A DNA stretch of 64,000 nucleotides from Brevinematales bacterium. Lineage in GTDB: Bacteria; Spirochaetota; Brevinematia; DTOW01. The notes under the pieces are model-generated. The model saw only the letters and a program-made list of their open reading frames with translations. It made no database searches and was not told the DNA's origin. This document shows, one piece after another, positions 18,752 through 26,948 of this stretch. The translations under genes and the position numbers were made by a program. Location of the stretch: the NCBI GenBank assembly GCA_026415355.1, contig JAOAHF010000008.1, forward strand, positions 28,127 through 92,126, in the 5' to 3' direction. Each line of letters starts with the position of its first letter. Positions within the stretch are counted from its first letter, which is position 1.

Positions 18752-20590
18752 TTAGTAACTAGTTAAATATTTATCATATAAAAAAGACATAGGATGCCAC
18801 CAGAGTATTGGTATAACAATATTTATACCGAACTCCCATTCAAGATCACTTATGTTGTTCATGTAATCCCCTGGATCCCAAAATCCTAATATAAACGATA
18901 TGTAAGGTGGAGCATCATCAACACTAACTCCAAATTCAAACTCTATAGGCCAATTCCATGGAGAGAACACCACTCCATTTGGCACCTTGGTCTCAATGGT
19001 ATCTGATATTTTGTAAATATAATCATATTGGTAAGATACCTTTGAGCTTATTATTGAGAGTCCTTCGATCAAAGGAAATATAGAGACTCTTAAAAAAAAC
19101 GATGGTTCAGCATATCTAATTGCAGTATATAACAATCTACCATTGAAACTAGCTGACGTAAGCTTTACCTCTTTAGATGAATCATCTAGCGGCGTATAAC
19201 TCCCAAACCATAATTTAAAACCTGTTTCAATAAAAGTACCTTCCCATATTCTTAACCTAAGAAAGTCGATAGAAAAGTTAAATGATAGAATTTGAGTTGC
19301 ATTTTCGAATAGTTCGTAGTTATTGTATAGAGATTTTGAAGTCATACCTGGGGTAGTAAAACCACCCAACCATCCACCACCAAGCCTCACACCTATTCCG
19401 GGTGCTGACAATATAAATCCCAGAACCTCACCTACTGCTCCCACAGTAGCACTGACCGTTTTTGAGACACCCTCTGAAAATTCTTTTTGCTGCATTTTGC
19501 CTATAGATTCTCTCTCAGCAGATGTCATATATGCTTGGAATTTTCTAGCCCAATCTATGGTAGCACTCTCAACCATTGCAAGCTTAAGATTTAGTTCAGT
19601 TCTACCAGTTTTTTCATCTTTCACCAGCACACCGTACAAAAACGCATCAACACTATAAAATTTACCAAATTCTTTTCTAGTCGCAAAAAACACTGACTCT
19701 TTATAACCTTCCTTACTTATCTGATCAATTATTCTACTCAAGTTTGCCCTATCAACAACCCTAACTCCAGGTATATTCGCTTGCACTAAAGCACTAGTCA
19801 TTTTATCAACAGCAGCTGTATCATCTATCCCCATTCCTGTATTTATGAAAAATACAGATATAGATTTTATACCCTTCCCATAAGAAGATATTGCCTCCTC
19901 ATTTATTGACTTCCAACTACTAAGTAATGAATTTGGATTTTTGTATATAGCTTCATCTATTACTGCGTCTAAACTCGTTTTGAAGTCCTTCCTATTCATA
20001 CCTATTTCGTATGACCAAATTACTTGAGTAGTTTCAATTTCTATAAGTTTTAGTACCAAAGATATATTAGGTTCTCCACCAGCTAACGGATTATTGTTTA
20101 TAGAACCATAAAGAATATATTCAACTCCCAGTCTCTTACCAAACTCTTTTATGTCATTTTGATCTATGAAACCTGTTGATGATAAATTCATCTCTTTTAG
20201 AGCCATTTCAACAACAACATCCTCAACCAATCTAAATTTACCAGTTTCTAAAAGTATTGTAGATATATCATCCTTTATTTTACTAGCACCAACTCTGTAA
20301 CCACTCTTGTTATTAAAGTCCCAAACATATATTACTATTTTCTTTTTTGCATTAGCAAACACTCCTACTTTCAGAAGATTATCTCTTATTTCCAATTTGA
20401 GCTCATCATAAGATCTTAAATTCAGAGATGAATCTGGATCATAGTCCTTAACCACTGACCTAGTTGAAGTAGATGAATAATCGTAAGATGTGCCTAAACC
20501 AGCTCTTGCGAAAGAAAAACTGTTAACCATAAGTATCAATAACACGTATGAAATCATTGAGAAGTAGCTCCTAGAAACAATCAATCCCAT
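18752..20590 (-). CDS. Secreted protein with two CsgG-like domains and a beta-rich C-terminal region
   Basis: A 612-residue protein with a signal peptide (hydrophobic 10-28). Residues about 65-215 form a CsgG/LpoB-like domain: KKIVIYVWDFNNKSG, FRLVEDVVVEMAL, LGVEYILYGSIN, LKLIEIETTQVIWSYE. Residues about 235-380 repeat the pattern: ISVFFINTG, VRVVDRANLSRIIDQ, YSVDAFLYGVLV, LKLAMVESATIDWARKF. After a Gly-rich hydrophobic linker, about 200 residues look like outer-membrane beta strands. CsgG itself is a curli-secretion pore and LpoB a lipoprotein activator; this protein lacks a lipobox Cys. The start has AAGGAGG and a very good promoter. Confidence 0.75.
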   Translation of the reverse strand: MGLIVSRSYFSMISYVLLILMVNSFSFARAGLGTSYDYSSTSTRSVVKDYDPDSSLNLRSYDELKLEIRDNLLKVGVFANAKKKIVIYVWDFNNKSGYRVGASKIKDDISTILLETGKFRLVEDVVVEMALKEMNLSSTGFIDQNDIKEFGKRLGVEYILYGSINNNPLAGGEPNISLVLKLIEIETTQVIWSYEIGMNRKDFKTSLDAVIDEAIYKNPNSLLSSWKSINEEAISSYGKGIKSISVFFINTGMGIDDTAAVDKMTSALVQANIPGVRVVDRANLSRIIDQISKEGYKESVFFATRKEFGKFYSVDAFLYGVLVKDEKTGRTELNLKLAMVESATIDWARKFQAYMTSAERESIGKMQQKEFSEGVSKTVSATVGAVGEVLGFILSAPGIGVRLGGGWLGGFTTPGMTSKSLYNNYELFENATQILSFNFSIDFLRLRIWEGTFIETGFKLWFGSYTPLDDSSKEVKLTSASFNGRLLYTAIRYAEPSFFLRVSIFPLIEGLSIISSKVSYQYDYIYKISDTIETKVPNGVVFSPWNWPIEFEFGVSVDDAPPYISFILGFWDPGDYMNNISDLEWEFGINIVIPILWWHPMSFLYDKYLTSY

Positions 20591-20614
20591 AGAATCCTCC
20601 TTCCATGCTTCACT

Positions 20615-20643
20615 ATTATAATCAATATACCTATAGAATTCAA
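20615..20643 (-). promoter_or_regulatory. Sigma70-type promoter of the CsgG-like pair
   Basis: On the minus strand TTGAAT (20638-20643), a 17-nt spacer and a perfect TATAAT (20615-20620). The short leader carries the AAGGAGG Shine-Dalgarno sequence. Confidence 0.65.
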
Positions 20644-20826
20644 GATATTCAGTCAGTTTAGTAACTAAATCGGTAAAATATTAATAATGATGGTATTTTA
20701 TAGAGTTCCGAACAAATATTCTAAAAGATGGAAATAAAAAATATTAACATTATAGGTCCCCAAAAATTAACTTAAAACTCATAATATAAACAAAATCTAA
20801 ATTTCATCAAGCTATCCCGCTGTAAT

Positions 20827-20856
20827 TTGAAATATTACAATTATACTGCTGATAAT
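20827..20856 (+). promoter_or_regulatory. Leaderless-type promoter of the V-ATPase C-I pair
   Basis: TTGAAA (20827-20832), an 18-nt spacer and GATAAT (20851-20856), only 8 nt before the ATG at 20865. No Shine-Dalgarno sequence is present. The ParB-like gene has the same boxes and spacing. Confidence 0.5.
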
Positions 20857-20864
20857 TCAGTATT

Positions 20865-21854
20865 ATGAGTTACTCAACCACAATGGCTTTGTTAATGTAT
20901 CATATAAGAAGAGAATTTTATAAAACAATTGATACAAGTATAATTGATACGCTTTCCTCTTTTAGTAGAGAAAACATATTAGAAACGTTTCATATGTTCG
21001 AAAAACAAAAACTAGACTACGAAGATATAAAAAAGTACATTATTAACCTTCCGACAGAATTCTCAAAAAAGATACTAAAGATAACAAGGGATCCTGACAT
21101 AAAAGAACTAATAGAAGCATATTTATTATACTACGAATTCTACAACCTAAACACTATGCTAAGAGCAAAACTAAGTGGACATAATGAAAGTGATTTGTTT
21201 CTATTCAACTACTCTTCAACATCTTCTGTAGAAGAAATAAGAAAACTAGAAAAAATCGAAGATATAAAAAACCTATACATCAAGATAATGATACACCACA
21301 AACTAAAAAATAAAAATCTATACAACACAGTCAAAACTTTAACATTATCAAGTGTATCTGATTTACTTCTATATTCAAGCATCGAGTACTATCAGAACCT
21401 TTTATCAAAGAAAGTTAAATTTGGGCACAATTTCACATCTCTTGTGATTACAAAAGCATTCTATGAAATTGCCTTAATGCTTGCTAAAATGAAGTTTTTA
21501 TCTGGAATCGACGTAGAAGGGTATATACACTCTCTAACATTCTTAGAAGACAGACAAAACATATTAGTCGAATTGTTTGTTTCTGATAGAGATAGTTTCA
21601 TTAAAAAATGTATAGACTTAAAAGTCATACCACCAAACTTTATAGTAACTGATATAGACGATATCGACAAGATGAAAAATATCATACTCAAAAACAAAGC
21701 AAAGAATATTATCATAGGAAACCCCCTAGATCCATCAACAATAGTCGCAATGATAATACTAAGAGAAATAGATATGAAAAACTACTTTTCTATAATTGGT
21801 GGCTTTGAAAGCGGCTTTTCTTTTGAAAAAGTTAGACAAATGTTAATACTATAG
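20865..21854 (+). CDS. V-type ATPase subunit C
   Basis: Subunit C (AC39/d family) links the rotor ring to the central stalk of V/A-type ATPases. The 329-residue, all-helical, charged sequence fits the family length. The most telling part is the C-terminal PSTIVAMIILREIDMKNYFSIIGGFESGFSFEKVRQML, which matches the conserved end of this family. Identity rests also on the directly following subunit I gene, 9 nt away. The start has no Shine-Dalgarno sequence; a promoter places it at the transcript's 5' end. The other subunits (A, B, D, E, F, K) are not in this window. Confidence 0.85.
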   Translation: MSYSTTMALLMYHIRREFYKTIDTSIIDTLSSFSRENILETFHMFEKQKLDYEDIKKYIINLPTEFSKKILKITRDPDIKELIEAYLLYYEFYNLNTMLRAKLSGHNESDLFLFNYSSTSSVEEIRKLEKIEDIKNLYIKIMIHHKLKNKNLYNTVKTLTLSSVSDLLLYSSIEYYQNLLSKKVKFGHNFTSLVITKAFYEIALMLAKMKFLSGIDVEGYIHSLTFLEDRQNILVELFVSDRDSFIKKCIDLKVIPPNFIVTDIDDIDKMKNIILKNKAKNIIIGNPLDPSTIVAMIILREIDMKNYFSIIGGFESGFSFEKVRQMLIL

Positions 21855-21863
21855 GAGGAAGAT

Positions 21864-23768
21864 ATGTTATTCCCCGAAAGAATGGTAGAAATAACTGTGC
21901 TAACTGTTGATGATTTTTTGAAACCTATATCTGATTATCTTATTAAGTTCGGCGAATTTGAAGTTAAAACTGTCACAGATAAAAATGCATCTAAACTACT
22001 TAAACTCAAACCTAAAGACAACAACGAAAATGAAAAATTCTCAAATCTCAAGACAAGACTCGATAAACTCTCCCTTGCAATGAAGATAGACGAAAACAAA
22101 ATAAAATTAACAATCGAAGAAAGAGAACCTTTATCTATAGAAGATATAGAAAGAAGACTCTCAAAAATAGAAAACGATTTTTATACTGTAACATCAGCGA
22201 TTGAGAAAATTGAAAAAGAAGCACTAGAACTTAGGATAAAGAAACTTAACCATCAAATAACTAAAGAATTATCATTCAAAAATATACCAAAAGAATTTTT
22301 TGTAACAGTTATAGTGGTTACCAAATATGATGCAGGACCTATCATCAAAAACTTATCATCTCTACCAAGTATAATAGAAGAAATTGAAACCTTTGGAGAT
22401 CTATCAATAATACTAGTTGCTCTACCTCAGGGTTATAAAAGTGAAATAATAAAACTATCTACTTCTTTTATAAAGTTTATTGATATTGCAAATGTAATAA
22501 CAGAAGATGTAAACATAAAAGATATTGAAGAAAAACTAAAGGATATAGAGCTAGAAAAGAAAAAACTAACCTCGACTCTTGATAAGATCATCGAAACACA
22601 CACTGAAGAGATACTAACTCTTTACAAAGGACTATGGTTTGTAAACTCTTCAATGAGGATAAAAAACGCATCAATTAAAGGAGGAAAGTTTATAATATTT
22701 TCAGGTTGGATCCCCGAAAAACACTCAAAAACAGTAGTCGAAGAACTAAAAAGAATAACAAATGATATATCAGTTATTGAGTTAAAAAATGCAAAGAATC
22801 TCATTAAAGAAGATAAAAATACAATAATACCTACTAAGTTAAATAACCCTAAAATGCTAAGGTCATTTGAATCCCTCGTAAAGTTATATGCTATACCCAG
22901 GTTCTATGAAATAGATCCTACGGTAATATTTGCAGTCTTGTATGTAATATTCTATGGGATGATGTTTGGTGACGTAGGACAAGGACTTGTCTTATCAGTT
23001 GTATCTGCCTTACTTTTCTGGAAATTCAAAAGTTTTAGAGTAGTAGCAGGACTTGGGATAGCAGTTGGATTATCAGCAGCATTATTCGGATTTCTATATG
23101 GTTCTGTATTTGGTGTAGAAGAAAAAATAATACCCGCCATGTGGACTTCTCCATTACACGACGTATTGAAGTTAATGAAAGTATCTATACTAATAGGTTT
23201 TATAGTTATATTCATAGGACTTCTATTCAACATCGTAAATACAGTAATAGAGCATAACTTACCTAAACTGTTACTCGGAAGTAAAGGAATTCCTGGTCTA
23301 GTTTTTTATACCTTTTTGATAGGATATCCTATTTATGCTCTTGTTTTTGGTAGCAGTTTAAACACAAATTTAATGGCTTTAGGTATCCTAATACCTTTGC
23401 TCATGTTTGTTATTGAAAGTATTATCGAAGCAAAGAAACATAACCATGACATATCTCCTGTTGCAATATTCTTCGAGCTATTCGAAGTTTTCATATCATT
23501 TGTAAGCAATACAATATCATTCATCCGAATAGCAGGTTTCGCACTTAATCACACTGCTCTTATGATCACTTTCTTCTCAATAGCAGAAGTTGTAAAAGGT
23601 GGATTTATAGGTGATATCATTGCGTTGTTTATAATAGTTTTTGGACAAATATTCATAATAGGTTTTGAAGGATTAATAGTTGGTATACAAGCTCTAAGGC
23701 TAAGTTTCTATGAATTCTTTACTAAATTTTTCAGAGGTGGTGGTAAGGCTTTTGATCCACTCAAGTAG
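21864..23768 (+). CDS. V-type ATPase subunit I (membrane stator)
   Basis: A 634-residue protein homologous to the a subunit. The N-terminal ~350 residues are soluble and rich in coiled coil. They are followed by about seven transmembrane helices. Membrane motifs include YVIFYGMMFGDVGQG and SFVSNTISFIRIAGFALNHTAL, where the Arg of FIRIAG is the conserved half-channel arginine. It couples ion flow across the membrane to rotation of the c-ring. The start has an AGGAGG Shine-Dalgarno sequence. A K-ring gene normally follows; here tRNA-Ser and argC follow. Confidence 0.95.
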   Translation: MLFPERMVEITVLTVDDFLKPISDYLIKFGEFEVKTVTDKNASKLLKLKPKDNNENEKFSNLKTRLDKLSLAMKIDENKIKLTIEEREPLSIEDIERRLSKIENDFYTVTSAIEKIEKEALELRIKKLNHQITKELSFKNIPKEFFVTVIVVTKYDAGPIIKNLSSLPSIIEEIETFGDLSIILVALPQGYKSEIIKLSTSFIKFIDIANVITEDVNIKDIEEKLKDIELEKKKLTSTLDKIIETHTEEILTLYKGLWFVNSSMRIKNASIKGGKFIIFSGWIPEKHSKTVVEELKRITNDISVIELKNAKNLIKEDKNTIIPTKLNNPKMLRSFESLVKLYAIPRFYEIDPTVIFAVLYVIFYGMMFGDVGQGLVLSVVSALLFWKFKSFRVVAGLGIAVGLSAALFGFLYGSVFGVEEKIIPAMWTSPLHDVLKLMKVSILIGFIVIFIGLLFNIVNTVIEHNLPKLLLGSKGIPGLVFYTFLIGYPIYALVFGSSLNTNLMALGILIPLLMFVIESIIEAKKHNHDISPVAIFFELFEVFISFVSNTISFIRIAGFALNHTALMITFFSIAEVVKGGFIGDIIALFIIVFGQIFIIGFEGLIVGIQALRLSFYEFFTKFFRGGGKAFDPLK

Positions 23769-23806
23769 AAAGAAATCACTTTTCAGTTTCAGAATTTTTG
23801 CTGATT

Positions 23807-23895
23807 GGAGAGGTGCCAGAGCGGACGATTGGGGCAGACTCGAAATCTGCTGTTCTCCTTTGGGAGAACCGTGGGTTCGAATCCCACCCTCTCCG
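23807..23895 (+). tRNA. tRNA-Ser (anticodon CGA)
   Basis: The cloverleaf is complete. Acceptor arm GGAGAGG (23807-23813) pairs with CCTCTCC (23888-23894), with discriminator G at 23895. The anticodon stem is GCAGA/TCTGC with loop CTCGAAA (anticodon CGA, reads UCG). A long variable arm (TTCTCC/GGGAGAA) is typical of tRNA-Ser, and the T arm is GTGGG-TTCGAAT-CCCAC. CCA is not encoded; GAATG follows. It starts 38 nt after the V-ATPase subunit I stop and probably shares its transcript or has its own weak promoter. Confidence 0.97.
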
Positions 23896-23896
23896 A

Positions 23897-24925
23897 ATGG
23901 ATAAAATAAAAGTTGGAGTAGTAGGTGCTAGCGGATATACAGGAGCTGAACTTTTAAAAATCCTAAGTAAACATAAATACGTAGAAATATCCTTTATTAC
24001 CTCAAGAACACTCGTAGGGGAAAAAGCAAATAAGGTTTTTCCCGAGTTACCACATCTCAACATAACATTCTCTGACACAGAAAAAATTGTAAAAAGTATA
24101 TCTAAAAGTGATGTCAATGTAATGTTTTTGACCCTACCACACGAACCAGCTATTGAGATAACACATATACTAAATTCTAAAGGTATAAAAGTAATAGATT
24201 TAAGTGCATCGTACAGATTCAAAAATAAAGATGTATTTGAAACAGCATATAAAATACACCATCCATACCCTGAATTATTAGCTAAATCAGTCTGGGGTTT
24301 ATCTGAAGTATTCAGAAATGAAATCAAAAATGGAGAAATAATTGCAAACCCTGGATGTTATCCAACAAGTATATCTTTAGGAATTTATCCTCTCGTAGAA
24401 ATAAAGGAGAAAATAAATCTAAATGATATAATAATTGACTCAAAGTCAGGTATCTCAGGGAAAGGCAAAAAAGTATCTGAAGATTCATTATTCGTAGAAC
24501 ATAACGAGAACTTTTACGCATATGGATTACCGTTACACAGACACACTCCAGAAATAGAGCAGTTTGTATACCTCAAGTTTAATCAAAAAGTAAATATTCT
24601 ATTTGTACCACACGTAATACCTATGGATAGAGGAATATTTTCCTCTATATACATACCAGCAGAAGGAGTATCACAAAAAATGTTGGAAGACCTTTATAGA
24701 TCATACTACGATAATGAATACTTTGTCCATCTAGTAGATGGAATACCTCAAACTAAATGGGTTTCAAACACAAATAACTGTATGATAAGTGTAAAATATC
24801 TTGAGAGAAATGGCAGAATAGTTATATTTTCAGCAATTGATAACCTTATCAAGGGTGCATCAGGACAAGCAGTTCAGAATATGAATATTATGATGAGTAT
24901 TGATGAGAAAGAAGGTCTTGTTTAG
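23897..24925 (+). CDS. argC: N-acetyl-gamma-glutamyl-phosphate reductase
   Basis: ArgC catalyses the NADPH-dependent third step of arginine synthesis. The 342 residues start with the Rossmann motif KVGVVGASGYTGAELL. The catalytic Cys lies in NPGCYPTS and the conserved His in LHRHTPEIEQ. The ATG at 23897 begins two nt after the last tRNA-Ser base. The frame stays open upstream only because the tRNA happens to have no stop in that frame; the translated text there is a well-known tRNA-Ser artefact. No Shine-Dalgarno sequence exists apart from tRNA bases. No other arginine gene is nearby. It ends flush against the convergent GT28 gene. Confidence 0.96.
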   Translation: MDKIKVGVVGASGYTGAELLKILSKHKYVEISFITSRTLVGEKANKVFPELPHLNITFSDTEKIVKSISKSDVNVMFLTLPHEPAIEITHILNSKGIKVIDLSASYRFKNKDVFETAYKIHHPYPELLAKSVWGLSEVFRNEIKNGEIIANPGCYPTSISLGIYPLVEIKEKINLNDIIIDSKSGISGKGKKVSEDSLFVEHNENFYAYGLPLHRHTPEIEQFVYLKFNQKVNILFVPHVIPMDRGIFSSIYIPAEGVSQKMLEDLYRSYYDNEYFVHLVDGIPQTKWVSNTNNCMISVKYLERNGRIVIFSAIDNLIKGASGQAVQNMNIMMSIDEKEGLV

Positions 24926-26047
24926 CTAAAAATTGTATATAAACCTAGCTATGTCGGTGGTACCATTCTTTATATTAGCTTTTCTGATATTCTCTTGGAA
25001 TCTTCTAACCTGATCCTCATCAAACAAAAGTTTTCTCACTTTTTCAACAACTTTTCTAGGCTTAGTCTCATAGAAGCCTAGAGAATTTTGTTCAACAAAC
25101 TCTACATTACCCTTTTCCTGTTCCCATATATAGGATGTTATTATAAGTGGTTTCTCTAGAATAAGTGTCTCCATTACTGTTGCAGGCCCACCTTTAGTTA
25201 TAACTACACTAGACATATTCATAAGGTCATACATAAAATCAACAAACCCATATACTACTACTCTTTTGTTAGTATATTTCTTGGCAATATTTTCACTTTT
25301 CTGCTTAAGAATTTCATTTCTACCGCAAACTATAGCTATCTCAACATCAAGATCAGATTTAGCAATCTCTTCTAAAAAAAGCTCACCGTTTGGTAACCCT
25401 TCACCTCCACCAGCAATCAAAACTAGATGTTTATCTAGTGAAAAACCATATCTATCTTTGAGTTTTCTAATTTCATCATCTGGAAGTTTTGAGTTAAACT
25501 TTCTATTGAGGATTATTGGTAAAACTGCTATCCTATCAGGTGAAACACCATACCTAATCGCATAGTTTTTCATCCTTTCACTAAACACTACAAGATCAAT
25601 ATCAGGATATGTAAACCATATTGGATGACAAGTAAATGGATCTGTTGCTATAACTAAAACTTTTGTATTCAACTTTTCTTCTTTAACTATCTCATAAACA
25701 GGCTTTATTACAAAAAAGTGATCAATAACAATCTTATCAGGTTTTTCTGTTAGAATATAATTTTTTACATGCTTTTTTATGTACAGATTTACTAAATCAA
25801 CCTCAATCTTTCTAATTAGGTAGAGTTTACTTATAGCATATATAGAATTCCATATAGGTGGAAAGAAATTCGATGCTGTTGAATATCCCTTTTCAATTAT
25901 ATTTCTTACATAATTAGGAGCACCCGTAAGCCCATCATACAACAAAGGTTCAACTTCAGGATACAATGCTTTAAGTTCATCTGCTAATGCTCTTGCTGCA
26001 GATATGTGTCCTGCACCAGCCTTAACATACATTATTGAAACTTTCAT
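24926..26047 (-). CDS. GT28-family glycolipid glycosyltransferase (MGDG-synthase/UgtP-like)
   Basis: A 373-residue GT-B glycosyltransferase. It opens with MKVSIMYVKAGAGHISAARAL, the GxGH motif of MGDG-synthase and processive diacylglycerol glucosyltransferases. It has VIATDPFTCHPIWF in the N-terminal domain. In the C-terminal donor site it has LIAGGGEGLPNG, VVYGFVDFMYDLM and TKGGPATVMETL. Such enzymes transfer sugar from a UDP donor to diacylglycerol at the inner membrane. It follows the SDR gene by 13 nt with an AGGAGG Shine-Dalgarno sequence, suggesting a two-gene operon. Confidence 0.9.
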   Translation of the reverse strand: MKVSIMYVKAGAGHISAARALADELKALYPEVEPLLYDGLTGAPNYVRNIIEKGYSTASNFFPPIWNSIYAISKLYLIRKIEVDLVNLYIKKHVKNYILTEKPDKIVIDHFFVIKPVYEIVKEEKLNTKVLVIATDPFTCHPIWFTYPDIDLVVFSERMKNYAIRYGVSPDRIAVLPIILNRKFNSKLPDDEIRKLKDRYGFSLDKHLVLIAGGGEGLPNGELFLEEIAKSDLDVEIAIVCGRNEILKQKSENIAKKYTNKRVVVYGFVDFMYDLMNMSSVVITKGGPATVMETLILEKPLIITSYIWEQEKGNVEFVEQNSLGFYETKPRKVVEKVRKLLFDEDQVRRFQENIRKANIKNGTTDIARFIYNF

Positions 26048-26060
26048 ATATTCCTCCTAA

Positions 26061-26726
26061 TCAAGCAAATTTCCAAACATCAACATCATCTCCAGAAGAA
26101 ACATTTATAATATTTTCAGCAACTTTAAATACTATCTCTGCTACATCTTCAGGTGGTCTACCAACAAAATTAGTCATTCTTGTCTGCGTCATATCAGGAT
26201 TGACAGATATAACCTTTATGTTATGTAATTCTTTAGCAATCGCTTGAGTAAAACCTCTCACTCCAAACTTAGTAGCACAGTATGTAGTCAATTCAGAAAA
26301 ACCTGTTTTACCTGCCCCACTCGATATGTTGATTATCTTATCCTTAACATATGGAAGTAAAATTTTAGTTATCTTGATAAGTCCTTCAAGATTAACTCTA
26401 ACCTGCAAAGCTATCTCATCAAACGTTTGATCTTCAAGTTTTTTCCAAGCAATAACACCAGCATTATTTACTAATATATCAATTCTACTGTATCTACCTA
26501 TAACCTCTGCTACAAATTTCTTTATACTATTATCATCAACTAAATTGAGATAATAAAAAAACACGCTCTTAGCCCCTAAATCTATACAATCTCTTTTTAC
26601 TCTTTCTGCTTCTTCTGCATCTTTATAGTATGAGAAAACTACATTATACCCCGACTTAGCAAACCTTAAACAAATCGCTCTACCTATACCTATACTTCCT
26701 CCAGTAACTAAAACAACCTTAGACAT
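26061..26726 (-). CDS. Short-chain dehydrogenase/reductase
   Basis: A 221-residue classical SDR. The cofactor motif TGGSIGIG is at residues 8-15, NNAG follows near residue 87, and the catalytic Ser-Tyr-Lys set is seen in NISSGAGKTG and YCATK. The arrangement is FabG-like, but FabG normally sits with other fatty-acid genes, so substrate is open. Its partner gene encodes a glycolipid glycosyltransferase, which may hint at a lipid substrate. The ATG has no Shine-Dalgarno sequence and lies 10 nt after a good -10 box. Confidence 0.9.
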   Translation of the reverse strand: MSKVVLVTGGSIGIGRAICLRFAKSGYNVVFSYYKDAEEAERVKRDCIDLGAKSVFFYYLNLVDDNSIKKFVAEVIGRYSRIDILVNNAGVIAWKKLEDQTFDEIALQVRVNLEGLIKITKILLPYVKDKIINISSGAGKTGFSELTTYCATKFGVRGFTQAIAKELHNIKVISVNPDMTQTRMTNFVGRPPEDVAEIVFKVAENIINVSSGDDVDVWKFA

Positions 26727-26736
26727 CTAGATTAAT

Positions 26737-26764
26737 AGTATATGCTAATATATAACCATTTCAA
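26737..26764 (-). promoter_or_regulatory. Leaderless-type promoter of the SDR-GT28 pair
   Basis: On the minus strand TTGAAA (26759-26764), a 16-nt spacer and TATACT (26737-26742) end 10 nt before the SDR start codon, with no Shine-Dalgarno sequence. Confidence 0.6.
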
Positions 26765-26948
26765 ATTAGATTTACAATTAAGAATGACAGATAACAACTA
26801 CCCCAAAATTAATACCCAAATAACCAAAACCTAATTAGATATATACATTAAGATCCAAAAATTTACTAACTGATACAAAAAATACACTAACTCTCTCAAA
26901 GGATTTTAGATTAAATAGACTTTGAAAAATTCTATGACTAGTTCAAAA

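Noticed and set aside
23798..23896. In-frame extension of argC through the tRNA
   Set aside because: The translated text is the standard artefact of reading tRNA-Ser in frame; the cloverleaf is complete and ArgC homology begins at the ATG at 23897.
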